64,000 nt of DNA from Panagrolaimus kolymaensis (lineage: Eukaryota > Nematoda > Chromadorea > Rhabditida > Panagrolaimidae). Made by a program: the position numbers and the translations under genes. Numbering within the stretch: position 1 is the first letter of the stretch; every line of letters starts with the position of its first letter. This document shows positions 1 to 14,921 of this stretch, piece after piece. Location of the stretch: positions 1,674,001 through 1,738,000 of the forward strand of contig JAJQJQ010000050.1 in assembly GCA_028622995.1 (NCBI GenBank), given 5' to 3'. Under the pieces are notes generated by a model. That model saw only the letters and a list, made by a program, of their open reading frames with translations, did not search any database and had not been told where the DNA came from.

Positions 1-1971
1 AAATTATTGAATGAAGAATCATTTGACATATAATGGTTTTTCTAATTTTTTGTTTAATCATACATACAGAATTTTATGCAGAGTTTTATTAATAAATATC
101 TTTCATTTAACTTTTACTACGACGTTTACAGCAAATACAGGGCTTTTAGTTTTTACAGCTATTACAAATGCAGGGAAATGTGGTTGTGAATGCAAGAATG
201 GCTTTAATGGAGTTATCTTGATTTACAAGTTAATAACTGTTCCATGAACTTCTCGAAGTTGTGCGTTTACTTTTTTCTTTTGCTTGCATCATATATCCTT
301 TTGATGGATGACTATGTTAGTTTCATACATTGTTGTTGCAATGTTTTTTTGCTTTTCTTTTAACAAAAAAGGTATCTTTTTATTGTAAACAAGGTGGTTG
401 GATGATGGAGTTGGATAAAAAGCGAATTAGCATTAGCATGGTTAGCTACAAGAGTGAAACAAGCTATTTGTTTACCTTTAATTGAAAATCTTGTTTTTCA
501 AGATGATTTGCTATGCATTAAACCTGGAAAAAAATTCCAGTAATTCAAGTACACATTTTTAGAAGAAGCAAACGATCTTTTAAAAAGAGAGATAATATAT
601 TTATGATTTCCGAAAGAAGGTGTTGTTGATTTCCTAGCGAAAACTGTTAACAAAAAAACCATAAAGACGTATGTCATTTTGGTTATGTAAAATTTTGGAA
701 ACTTCAAGCTTCGACTTGTGTTAATTAAAAAAAACTCTCCGATTCTTGGAAGACAAAAATTTGTGTTTTAAAAAAGCTAAACGACTGAGAAAAAATATAT
801 AACAACCAAAAACAATTTATTGGTTGGCCGGAAATGCACAAGTGAAGGTTGTTGTCGCCATTGGATGCAAACAATTATTTACCGTAGCTGCCGTTACGTC
901 CATAAAGTAAGTGGCAAAGAATGGAGCCGAGGTAAAAAAAAAAAGGAGAGGAAGGCATTGTGTAATCTTTCATGCAATTTTCCTTTTACCAACAACCACA
1001 ACCGCAGCTTTTGTTTCATCAAACATTTTTGAGTCAAATTTTAATTTTAGTTGGTTAATCGACAATTAAAAACCAAAAAGGCATCGCCGTCGTTGGTGGT
1101 GGTGGTTGATAGTTTATAAAAAGAAGCAGCCGATGTTGAAATAATAAAGAAGAAGAAGAAATTCAAAAACTTGATAATTTTTTTCTTTCTTTTCTTCGCC
1201 GTCGTTCGTTGTTCGTTGGTCGTAGACATGGCAACCTTTTTTTTTCTTGATGGAAACAGAATATAAAAAAAGAGTGATGGGTAGCTTTTAAAGGAAAAGA
1301 AAAAGAAGGCATCAAAATTATTTTATTTTTATTACGATAAAAATATAAAAATTATAAAAATACTAAAGAAGGCACAACAACGACAAGCTCAAGCACACAC
1401 AAAACGATTAAAAATATTATTTCTTTTAATTTTCTAAAATCTTTTTTTTTTAATGGGCGGAGGAAGTAGCACCGCTACCATCATCATCATCGCCAGCTTC
1501 ATCATAAACACTAACATCAGAAGCAAAACCAAAAAAAAAAAATGAAGAAGATAAAGCTTTTAATTTTTTTTAAAGAGGAAAATGAAGACAGAGAAAAATT
1601 GTACATTTATATTTATGAAAACGTGTGGTATTTCAAATATAAAAAGCTTAGAGGCACACAGAGAACTTTCTAAATGAATCAATGCTTTTATATAAAAATA
1701 TTATTTAAATAGAGGAAAGATATATATATAAAAAAGGAAAAAACTTATTTCTCTTCCTTTATTTTTTATCAATTTTTAAGCTCCTTTTCAATCCCATCCT
1801 TCCTTCCTATTCTCATCAACTTTAAATTTATCGCTTGCTTCTTAAAACTAAAAGCAGATCTTTTTTGGTTTAATTATTTTATGTTTTTATTTATAAATTA
1901 ATTTCCTGTTTGTTTATTGTTTATTTTACCTTTTTTATATACTAATTACCGTAATTTTTTGAGTTGAAGTC
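1..1971. other. Gene-free upstream region of the ETS gene
   Basis: No convincing coding exon was found. Open frames here (for example 11-247 on the plus strand) are short, unspliced and without recognisable domains. The part from about 1240 to 1960 is very A/T-rich with poly-A and poly-T tracts, and probably contains the promoter and 5' untranslated region of the ETS gene that starts at 1972. No transposon ends or RNA genes were recognised. Confidence 0.5.
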
Positions 1972-4992
<3,021 letters not shown>

Positions 4993-5208
4993 TAATTAAT
5001 TTTCTTTTATCCATTTTTTTCTTTATTTTTTTTATTTATAATTTTTTTGTTTGTAAAAAAATGCTGTTTTTAATTAATAAAATTTCTTTATTTTATAACA
5101 AAAAATATTAAAATAATAACAAATCAAAAAAATAATATTTATTTAAATTTTTTTGAAAGGCAAAGAATAGAAAAATTTATTTTGAAAAAGTTAACCGGTT
5201 TTTTTAAT

Positions 5209-8200
5209 TTATTGAGAATCCATATTATTATTATTTTTAGAATTATTTGGTGGAACAAGTACAATAGTATTTTTAACATCATCATAAACTGATTGAGGCG
5301 AAGACATATGGCGATTTGAGATTTTGGTTGCTGCAGTTGTTGATGTTCGAGGAAAGGTGTCAGTGGTTTCTAAAAAAAAATTAATTTAAATAAAAAATTA
5401 TCCATGTTTAGATTTTTTGGGTTGAAGACTAGTGTTAAATTCCCGATCCGACCGACAAAAAAGTCGGGAAATTCAAAAAAAGTCGGGGTAGAAATTGCTC
5501 TCGGTCGGAAAAGTCGGGAAAAAGTCGGGATAAAAATTTTTGTCGGTCGGGAATTCGGGGGATCGAAAAGTAGGGTATGGTGTTGGAATTTTTTTAATTA
5601 AATTCATTCTAAGAGTTAAAATATATAAAAATGAGCTATTAATGTAAATAAAATGTAAATAAAGGGGTTTTGGTTAAAATAAAGGTGAAAATGAATGATT
5701 TTTAAAATTAATATTATTATTTTTTATTTGTCGGGATAAAAAATGAGTCGGTCGGGAAAGTCGGGAAAATGTCGGGATAGAAATTATCGTCGGTCGGGAA
5801 GTCGGTCGGGAAAAAGTCGGTCGGGAAGTCGGGAATTCCCGACTTTTCGGTCGGGGATTTAACACTATTGAAGACCACGAAAAACTTCGAAATGGTCTTA
5901 GCTGGAAAATTATTTTAAGAAAATGGTCTTATCACGAAAAAAATGAAGTCAATATTTTTAGATTTTTTAATGAAATTTTTTTTATTTGGTTTTCATTCAT
6001 TTTTTTTTTGTTTTTTAATTTACTTACTTTGTGGCGCAACATTATCATATCGGCTTACATCCAATGGCAGCGATTCGGCACTACTAATATCTGTGCTATG
6101 TTTATCCGCATCCTCTTCATCATCATCATCCGAATAATTTCCACTTCGATCATCAATGGCATAAAAAATTTGTTCCGCTCGACTGCTACTTTCAAACATA
6201 ACTCTTTTTTGTTTGGCATCAATAATTTTATTTTCAATTATTTCTATGCTATCAGATTTGGAATTATTTTGTTGTTTTTGTTTTTGATTTTGTTGATGTT
6301 CATTTTTAGAATAATTTAATAGATTAATATTATTTTTTTCTGACTTTTTTGTTGAAATATTTGAAAATGGAGTCTCTGTTTTGCTGCTTTCGTTAATGGA
6401 TTGAGTCATTCTTAATCCTTTTCCTGCCATTTGCGACTTTGAAGGTTTGAGAATTTCAAAATCATCGTTTGCTAGTTTTTCCGTGTTAGAATTAGTTTCA
6501 TTTTTTGCAGAAGTGTCTGTGACATTTATTGGCTCAGGTCGATTTCCACCTCCTCTACGTGACGACCTTCTCAAAGAAATATTTCGAACATGACGAATAA
6601 CATTTTCACCAAAATCTTCAACATTTTTAGTTACATATGATAACATTGATGCACTTCGTCTCATGTTATTTCCGCTTTCAGACGTGACTCTATAAAAATA
6701 AAATATTTAAAAAATGTCAAAAATACAAAATTAGTTTTTAAAATTTCAGACAGAAAAAATTCTTTATAGACAGAAAATAGAGTGACTTACGAGCTTGTCA
6801 TTAAATTATTATTATCGCCTGCTAATGTATTTTGTTGTGTGGCTATGGAACTTTTAGCACTTCTTGCACTTCGTCGACGATTCCAAAAACCCGAAAGTGA
6901 ATGTTCCAAGGATGAATAACGTAAAAGTCTTTTCCATTTGGGTGTATCATTTTTTCTATAAAAAATAAAATTATAAAAATTAAATAATTTGGTTTATAAA
7001 AAAAGGTTTAATAAAATTAAATATTTACCCATGAGGTAATTCAATAACGGTATGAAATGCAGATGGAAGCATAGCTGGACCACCATTGACATCGATGTAA
7101 GGTTTATTTAATGGGCCTCTATGATTTCTAAGAAAATCTTCTTTATGCCTCGTGTAACTATTCATTTCAGCAGCCATTTCATCGTCGCTTGCTAAAATAA
7201 AATTAGTTTTTTTATTAGTTATTTAACAAAAATTATTTTTAGTTTTTGAAAAAAACTCCGGCCCTTAAACAAATTTTACATAAACTTTTTAAGCCTCGAC
7301 AGGAGAATATTTTTCCCGATATAGAAAATAAAAAAATTAAGATTACTGAAAATTCTCGATTTTCGTGGTGAGATTTCCGGTAATTAGAAACATTTTTTAA
7401 ACGACTTACTTAAACCCTGCACATTTCCGCTACTTTTTTCATTATTTTCATTTTCATCTTCATTAAAAATATCTTTTGCATATACAATAAAAAAATTGCA
7501 TAAACTTTTATTGATTGTTATTCCACGTAATAATTGTCCATCAAAATCTCCATTTCCATTGATATCAGCTGTTGTTGGAGGAGCTCGAAATAGATTAGGG
7601 CCCCAAACGATTGCAAGATTGCTTGCATTCATATCTGTCATGTTTTTATGCTTACACATTCGAAATAGATGATACATCAATGTTCGAGCTGTCCTGCAAA
7701 AAAAAAAAATGAAAAAAATGAAAAAAATGAAAAAAGATGATTAATAGACAGATAAACATATATAAAAAGAAGAGAAAAAAAAAGAGATAGTCATTTTCTC
7801 AGATTTTTGGATTTTGACTTATAAAAACAAGCAAAAAACAAAATTTACCGATAATGGGCAGGTGGAAGTTGACTAACAACTTTTCGAATATTTTCTACTC
7901 TTTTTTTCGGATCACTTTCATATGCTTCCTTAAAAATTTAAAAAAATTTGCGTAAAAATTTCAATAAAGTTAAAATTACCAAAATATCTGCATAAAGTTC
8001 ATAAGTAAATAATGGGTTTGGTAATTGTCTGAAATATTGTTTCAACAACGAAGAAACGCAATGAATATCTCTCAAAATTTTTTGATCTGTTAAATCAGGC
8101 GATTGTCCATTATCAAATTCCCATCGAAGCCTACGAATATTTGATTGAATTCCACATTGTCGATATATACCCGTAATTAAACCATGTGTTTCAATAACAT

Positions 8201-10288
8201 TTACGCATTTTGTAAGCACCAAAGGAACTGAATTAAAAAAATAAATATTATTCAAAAGCAAAAATATTTTAAAAAAAAGTGAGTCATTCAAACCTTCGAG
8301 ATTATTTTTAGATAAATATTCAATTAAATCAATACCAAAAACAATTTTACTATCCCTTGGAGAATTATTTGGGGACCAAAAAGAAGTCCTTAAAATTTGT
8401 GGACGCATTTTCCAAAAATTTTGTTGTCGATTTATAAATGATCGAGAATGTCGAGAAAATGGAGAGGATGAGGATGTTGTTGTCGTCGTTGTCGCTGCTG
8501 CTGTTGATGCATCTGAATCAATTTTACCAGAAAATAACTTTACACAGCTGCTAGGGAAATAACCTATCTAAAAAAGCAGACGACGATGAAAAATAAATGT
8601 TTTTTTATTTGTTTGGTTTTTTAGTTACCACAAATTGATGATTTTGAAATCCTACTATTCCCGCATCCTCCGATGATGGCAAAGAAGTTCTTGAACCTCT
8701 AATTGTGGAAGGACAACTTTTGCTTATCGTTAATTTTCCTTTCCAATAAATATTATCTGATTGATCCAAAGTTTTCATTTCTATTACAGAAACTATATCG
8801 CCAACCTAAAAAAAAAAATGAAGTTTAAAAATATAAATAAAAACAAATTGAATTTTACTATTTTTATTTTTTTAAAACTTTATTTTGGCTAATAAAACAA
8901 AACAAAAAAGTTGAAAATTGGCGCCTTTACTTTTGGGAAAAATAAAAAGGAAAAGTAGTGTCAACATAGAAGCAACCAGCTTTTAAGCTTCAAGCCGAAA
9001 AAAGCCTTCATTTATCTCATTTTTTTTGGTGGTGGCATTTTTTCCCAATGACCATGTTTTTAAAAAGGCTAAAAGGCTTTCGTTCGGGAAAAAGGAAAGG
9101 AAAAGGCAAATTTTCAAATTTTCTTGTTTGACAACAATAAAAAAAAGTAAAAATAAAAGCAGCCGAACAAAAAAATAATAATTGCAAAACTTGAAAACAA
9201 AAATTATAATAAAAAATAAATAAATAACGCAGCGGGAAATCTCATTTTTTCTAAAGCTTTTTTTTCATTGGTTTGTGAGTGACTTACTTTTATTGACAAT
9301 TCATTTGGTTTAATTCCATCAAAATCTTTTATAACAATGGCTGCAGCAATAGCAGGTGTGTTAATTTGGGATTGTTCGATTGGAATAAAATGATTTCCGC
9401 GTGAATCCAACTAAAAAAGACAAACAAAAAATAAATACAAAACCGCAAAAGTAAATTTAAGTAAAAAAAGCTAAAAGACTGACTTCAAGAAATTTAAGCA
9501 CTGGAAAACAAGTTATTATACTTCCAGTAAGTTGAGATAATCGATCAACATAATTTGAAAGATGGCATCGAATTTTTATTGGACTATTTACTGCCCATGA
9601 AAGCGCGGCAGTGGTGGTTGTAGCATTCGTGGAAGCTGAGGATGAGTTAGTTGGAGATGGCGGAGAATCCATGGAATTATTATTATTTCCAACCATAGTC
9701 GTCGTGGTAGGAGAAACTGGAGATGAAGAAGAATTATTATTTAAAGCTGGCAATAATTTTAATTGACGCAATTCCATTAATCGACTATGCCTTCGATCAA
9801 ATACACACCGATGAAGTTGGCAATCGAATTCAGTAAATTCTGGGAAAGTTCGGCGAATCAACCTGCAAAAAAATTAATAATGAGTCATCGATCTGAGAGC
9901 GAATAGAAAAAAAAATTTGACGACTAACCATTTCCGATTATTACTTTCAATAGAAAAAGTCCAATAAAAAATTGTTGGATCAAAATTATTTGTTTCATTT
10001 TTATTTAATAATTCTGTTTCACCCGTAATTAATTTAACTGTCACAGGGCCAAGTTCAACATAATCATAATGAAAATGTTGGCATTCATTTAATTTTAAAA
10101 TACTAAAATAAATTAAAAGTTTATAAAAAAATTTTGAAATAAATAAAATTCAAAATAAATTACTTTGTAGAACGATTTGGCAATGGACTCCTGGATGGAT
10201 AAGTTGGACGCCGATTCTCGAGGCGATTAGTACCATAATGCATTATATTGCCGCCGGTAAGGGTGGTTGGCATAATTTCATCAAACAT
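5209..10288 (-). CDS. PX-SH3-RhoGAP protein, ARHGAP32/33 (p250GAP/TCGAP) type
   Basis: GTPase-activating protein for Rho-family GTPases, probably acting at membranes. Thirteen exons keep frame throughout: 10164-10288, 9929-10102, 9484-9862, 9288-9410, 8629-8805, 8294-8567, 7980-8227, 7849-7928, 7410-7693, 7029-7191, 6791-6955, 6028-6689, 5209-5369. They give 1004 residues. A PX domain lies at about 50-230 (motif CVFDRRHSRL). An SH3 follows at about 248-337 (VGDIVSVIEM at its start, IGYFPSSCVKLF at its end). The RhoGAP domain is at about 400-600, with the catalytic arginine finger in GIYRQCGIQSNIRRL (Arg440) and the conserved ASNLAIVWGPNLFR. PX-SH3-RhoGAP in this order is the ARHGAP32/33 signature. 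The remaining 400 residues are Ser/Asn-rich and likely disordered. The first ATG is tentative; further 5' exons cannot be excluded. The last intron (5370-6027) contains a MITE. Confidence 0.87.
5430..5867. mobile_element. hAT-like MITE with 8-bp target site duplication
   Basis: A 438-bp non-coding element inside the last intron of the RhoGAP gene. It is flanked on both sides by the identical 8-mer TTGAAGAC (5422-5429 and 5868-5875). The ends are inverted repeats starting TAGTGTTAAAT(T/C)CCCGA. An 8-bp duplication with a TAGTG-type terminus fits the hAT superfamily. The interior is built from many GTCGG/TCGGGAA units in both orientations, so it could fold on itself. The open frames crossing it come from this repeat and are not genes. 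Confidence 0.8.
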
Positions 10289-12293
10289 TACACCATGGAA
10301 AAATAATTACCAAATTTTGCAGATTTTAAAATAATGAATGGCCAAATCAATTACATCATCATCAAAGGTAAAATAAAATAAGTGAAAAATATCTGCAAAA
10401 AAATCGAAGCTTAAAAATCTTTGATGAAACAAAAAATGCAAAATGCTCGATAAATTCTAAAGACAAAAGATTTAAACTTTTTTAAAGGAATTTTTTAACG
10501 ATCAAATTACTTTTTTCTTTCGCCTTTTTTTACTCGGCAAGAAGCGTTAAAAAATAAAAATCACAAAGAATAAATAAAGGAAAAAACGTTTATTCAAACC
10601 AATCTTTAAAAAAAAAGTAAAATAAATGTTGCCACAAGGAAAAAAAAGAACCAACGTTCAATCACACACAAAAAAAGTAAATACTTCCACCCAAAAACAA
10701 AACAAAAAAATAAATAAATCCCATCAAACGCGATTAATTCTTTTTTCGTTCATCGAAAAATAAAATATTTGGCGGCATTAAAAAAAAGAAGAATGAAAAA
10801 AAGTGGATGAATTTGTATGCAATTTTTTTTTGGTCGCGGTTAATGGATAAAAACAGGCGACACAATCAAAAATAAAAAGATAGGGGATAAAAAAAATCGA
10901 AGTAGATAAACGAGAAAAAAAAGTTTTTTTTTCGATTCGATCGAACATTTTTGCAATTTTCAAATATTTTTTTAGTTAGGTACGTACACATACTTGTTGT
11001 TTGGTTGTTGTTGTTGCTGCCTGCCATTGGCCATCTCATCAGTCGTCGTGAGTTAGTAGTTAGTTGTCGTCGTCGGTTGTTAACTCAACACAAAAAAAAA
11101 GATAGCAAAGGATAAAAAAGAAAATGCAGCTGTTCAAAAGAAAGAAAGAAGCATCTCGCATTACAAATATGTGCGATGGCACCAGACATCGTCGTCGCCT
11201 TTTAAAAAATATTTTTTTGGAGAAAAGCAAAGGAAAAAAGCAGCGGCAATTTATTTGGTGAAAAAAGAGAAAAGATATCGAACACACTTTTGGAAAACAG
11301 TATTGTTTTTGTGGCAAAATATCTATTTTTCTTTTTCTTTCATTAGTCAGCCAAAAAAAAAAAAGATGAGAAGAAAAAGTTTACTGACACACACCAGCCA
11401 GCGCCAGTTCGAGCACTTAAAAACAAGCGATCGAAATTTTTTTTGGCGAAAACACATACCTTTTTTCAATGATTTTTCGGCACATTCACTTATTTTTTAT
11501 TTTTGTAAAAAAAATTAGAGATTCAATACAAAAATGCCAAAAGTAAGAGCCCATTGGCAAAAGAAAAAATAATAATTTTTTTAAAGGGTTCAAAATTGAC
11601 TAATTTTCAACCAAAAAAGCAAAACAAATACTATAAAAAAAGTTAAGAAAATATTTTCTTGATTTTTCTAATTTCAAAAAAGAAAAAAAATATGGAAATG
11701 ACGGATACTTTTTCTTATTTATCGTCGTCAATATTTTTTGGCGGTGATGTTGTTTTTCTTTTTCTTTTTTCTTTTTTTTGGTTCAATGAGCAAAACAAAA
11801 TGAAATGCCACTTTAAAGGTCGTTTATAAAAAAAAAGAATGAGAAGAGAAGAGCTGGGCTCTCTTTTTCTTTTAGTTTTGCTCCTCGGGTCTTTATGAAA
11901 AAAGATTTTAAAACTGATAAGAAAAAATTTAGTTCGCGCGGTTCGTCAAAAATTTTAACTTGGAAAAATTAAAAAATGGACAAAAAAATATAGTGGGAAT
12001 TTCAAAGAAAGCAAAAATTATTAAAGATTTTTTGTTCTACAAAACAAAAAAGATATATATGAACGCTATTAAACAGTCTTTATAAATTTAGTCAATGAGT
12101 AATTTTTCAATTAATTTTTTTTAGAATTTGGGTATGGACCAACATCTCAAAAAAATCAGTGTAAAGAACTACAAATAATGGTCCAAATCAGGGATTTATA
12201 AGATTAATAATAAAAATGTTAATTTTCAATCATATTGAAACAAAAAATAAATCGGGGAACCCTAGCGTCCGTGAGTGAGCTGTTGTCGGTTTC
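10289..12293. other. Gene-free stretch, 2.0 kb
   Basis: Upstream of the RhoGAP gene and downstream of the GH18-like gene. AT-rich, with poly-A/T runs and short TTG/GTC trinucleotide tracts around 10990-11090. Open frames at 11060-11317 and 11171-11518 are low complexity and overlap each other. Probably holds the RhoGAP promoter or untranslated first exons; nothing else was recognised. Confidence 0.5.
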
Positions 12294-14409
12294 TTAATTT
12301 GGGCAATAATTTTCAAGTATGGCATTAAGAACTGGAAATTCATTTGGCCCACAAATTGGTTTATGATCATCGGCATTTAGAGTATATAGGGCAATTCGTT
12401 TAATTCCATTTCGATTGTAATCCTTTCGAATATCAAAGGTAATTCTTTTTTCAATTTTATGATGTATATTTTCATGAAAGGGCTCTAATAAAATAAATAG
12501 GAAATATGTAGTTTGTAATTGGTCCTTCAATGACGACGAATCCATACATGATCTCTTCAAACTTTCATTTTTATTTTGATAAATATTTCTTTTTTCTTTT
12601 TTCCAAGGTAATTTGGGATAATATGGTAGAATAATTTGAATAATTTTTGAATGCTTTATTCCCTTTTCCCTCCAATTCATCCACTCAGCATGCTAAAATC
12701 ATTATTTAAAGGAAAGAAAAACCTTAAAGATAAAAATAAAAATATCTACCATAATTTCTTGAGCATAATCAACTCTATTATCAGGAAATTTTGGAGTTAT
12801 GTAATCCGTGAGATTATTAATTGTATCAACAGTCATGCCGCAAACATGATTGGATTTTTGGTATTTTTTCTTAAATTTTTTTTCAAATAATAAATATACC
12901 GTTTCTTAATTATCATAAATACTTACTGACTCTTTAGCTGATATTTTGCTACAAGCGCCATCAGATAGAATTGAAGTTGTTTCGCGTACTTGGATTCCTA
13001 GCGTTTTGGTGTTTCCAAATTTTGCTTTTAAATTTTGTAATAACTCATTAACATCGGGATGTGATAATAAAGGGGCACAAGATATTTCAATACCATTTAA
13101 AGCGAATTCATTCTAGTAATTTAAGATACTTTTTTCAATTACTTCAACTAAAAATATTTATTTAGTTACTTTTTTTTGCGTGATATTTAAAAGGCTGTGA
13201 AATAAAAGCCGTGGTCAAATTTAAAAATAACTTTTTTTGAAAAGTGATATGGAGCTTTAACAAAAGAGCCAAATTACTTGGATAATTCTATAATTTAATA
13301 TTTTGGTAACAGTTAACAAACCCTTTTTTCTCTGTCAATTAACCAGATTGTTCCAACAAAATAAGAATTATCAAACTTCAGGAAGAAAATTCAAAGCTTA
13401 CTTGCCATAGTTGTTCTCACTGCAATCAATTGATGCAATAAAACTGGAAAGATTAGAATAATTTTTTAATTTATTCATGAGTTCTTCTGCTTTTTGGTTT
13501 GTAAAGTTTATATTTCCATTTTTTAATGAAATTTCTGCTCCTTTAATAATTAATTGATCACATTTAGAAAATGGAATTTTTTCCACATCCAAATTATCAA
13601 AGTGTTCATTAAGTTTGGGTAAATCATAATAACACGAAATTCGACGAGGATTTGGCGACGTTGAAGAACATTTTTGACAAAAATGATATTCATTGATATT
13701 GAAATGATTATTATCTGTTTTTAAAACTTTTTGAATGTTATCAACAAAAATGCCACCAAAATCATATGCTGATGAATAAAACCCCTATTAAAAAATGACT
13801 TCGAATTAAAAAAATGTATTATAATTTATAAACCTTTATTGAACTAACCAATACTTGAATATCTCCAAACGAGCGATTATCATTCATTTTAATAAGAATT
13901 TTTTTATTTGGAATCTTTGATTTGTTCCATTGTTTCACGAACCATATCTAGAAAAAAAGCAAATTTATTTTATCACAAATAAACCTTTTAGAAAATAAGA
14001 CCATTAATGAACCAGATGCTTTAAAACGGGTATCAACCGTAATGAAATCAAATAAGTTTAAGTTTTCGATATCTTCAAAATAAGTAAGATTTATTCCATA
14101 TCGATTATCATTCAATGTTTGAAGAAATTCATAATCTTCCAAAGGCAAAGAAAAAGGTTTAAAATTTGCATCTCCATCAAAAGTGAAAACAATAATTTTA
14201 TTTTCAAAAGTACTTCGGATCTTCTTCAATTTTTTTTTTAATTTATTCATGGAAATAGGAGAAAGTGTGTTTGTTGTAGCATCGGATAAATGAATGCCAT
14301 CAAATTTTTTTAATATCGATAAATACTCAGTTTTTAAGTTATCTTTATCATCAAATAAGGAATTAATATTTTTCAATAAAAAGTTTACTGGGGCTTCAAA
14401 ACGAAGACC
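12294..14409 (-). CDS. Tandem GH18 (chitinase)-like protein, catalytically degenerate; possibly a pseudogene
   Basis: Exons readable on the minus strand are 14002-14409, 13834-13947, 13402-13784, 12927-13112, 12750-12869 and 12294-12692. The conceptual product resembles one and a half GH18 barrels in series. A second-barrel start reads RRISCYYDLPKLNEHF. Strands and helices typical of the family follow (KFDGIHLSDA, FDFITVDTRF, VKQWNKSKIPNKKILI, SAYDFGGIFVDN), and a C-terminal CGPNEFPVLNAILENYC matches the usual GH18 end. The catalytic DxxDxDxE motif is lost in both units: DGIHLSDA in the first, NGIEISCA in the second. No chitinase activity is therefore expected. The 5' end (signal peptide and first strands) is missing. 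The junction between 13402 and 13112 does not keep frame, and a TAG lies at 13113-13115. Either my exon choice there is wrong or the gene is decaying. Confidence 0.5.
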
Positions 14410-14921
14410 CTATCATGGCTTTGCTTGGATGAAAAATAAAAAATTGATGCTTTTGTATCATCTTTTTGTATTTAACAAATTCTAATTCTTTTATTTTTTA
14501 AATATAATTTTTTTATAATATAAAGTTTTAGCTACTTTTTGAAAATGTGGATAAACTTTTGTATTAGATGAAATATATTTGTTGAGAGATTCCATTCACA
14601 TTTTTACAAATAAAGGTGTTTCACAATGCAATTCATTCAAATTTCTATAACACAAAAATAACAAAAAAATTTAGTGAGTTTTGTTAAAAATGAAAAATGA
14701 ATTGCAACTTGCAAAAAAAAGCTCGAATTTATTTATTTTTTACAAAAAAAGGCTCAACCGGAATGAAAAAGCACCTAAAAAATAAAATGAAAAAAGTATG
14801 ATAAGTGAATCGAATCCAATAATAATAAATTACTAAAAAAACATTGTAAGCGAAATAAAAAAGAATTAAAGCAGATATATTCAAGTTTAAAGTTTTAATT
14901 GCAAAGTAACCATTTTAATTT
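14410..14921. other. Intergenic, no feature seen
   Basis: AT-rich spacer between the 5' end of the GH18-like gene and the 3' end of the phospholipase gene. No missing first exon for the GH18-like protein could be recognised here; in-frame stops follow immediately upstream of 14409. Confidence 0.45.

Noticed and set aside
5404..5865. Open frames of 63-65 codons rich in Ser/Arg/Gly and Pro/Arg/Ser
   Set aside because: They are translations of the GTCGG repeat inside the MITE.
11060..11518. Overlapping open frames on both strands
   Set aside because: Low-complexity translations of poly-A/T tracts; no splice sites or domain.
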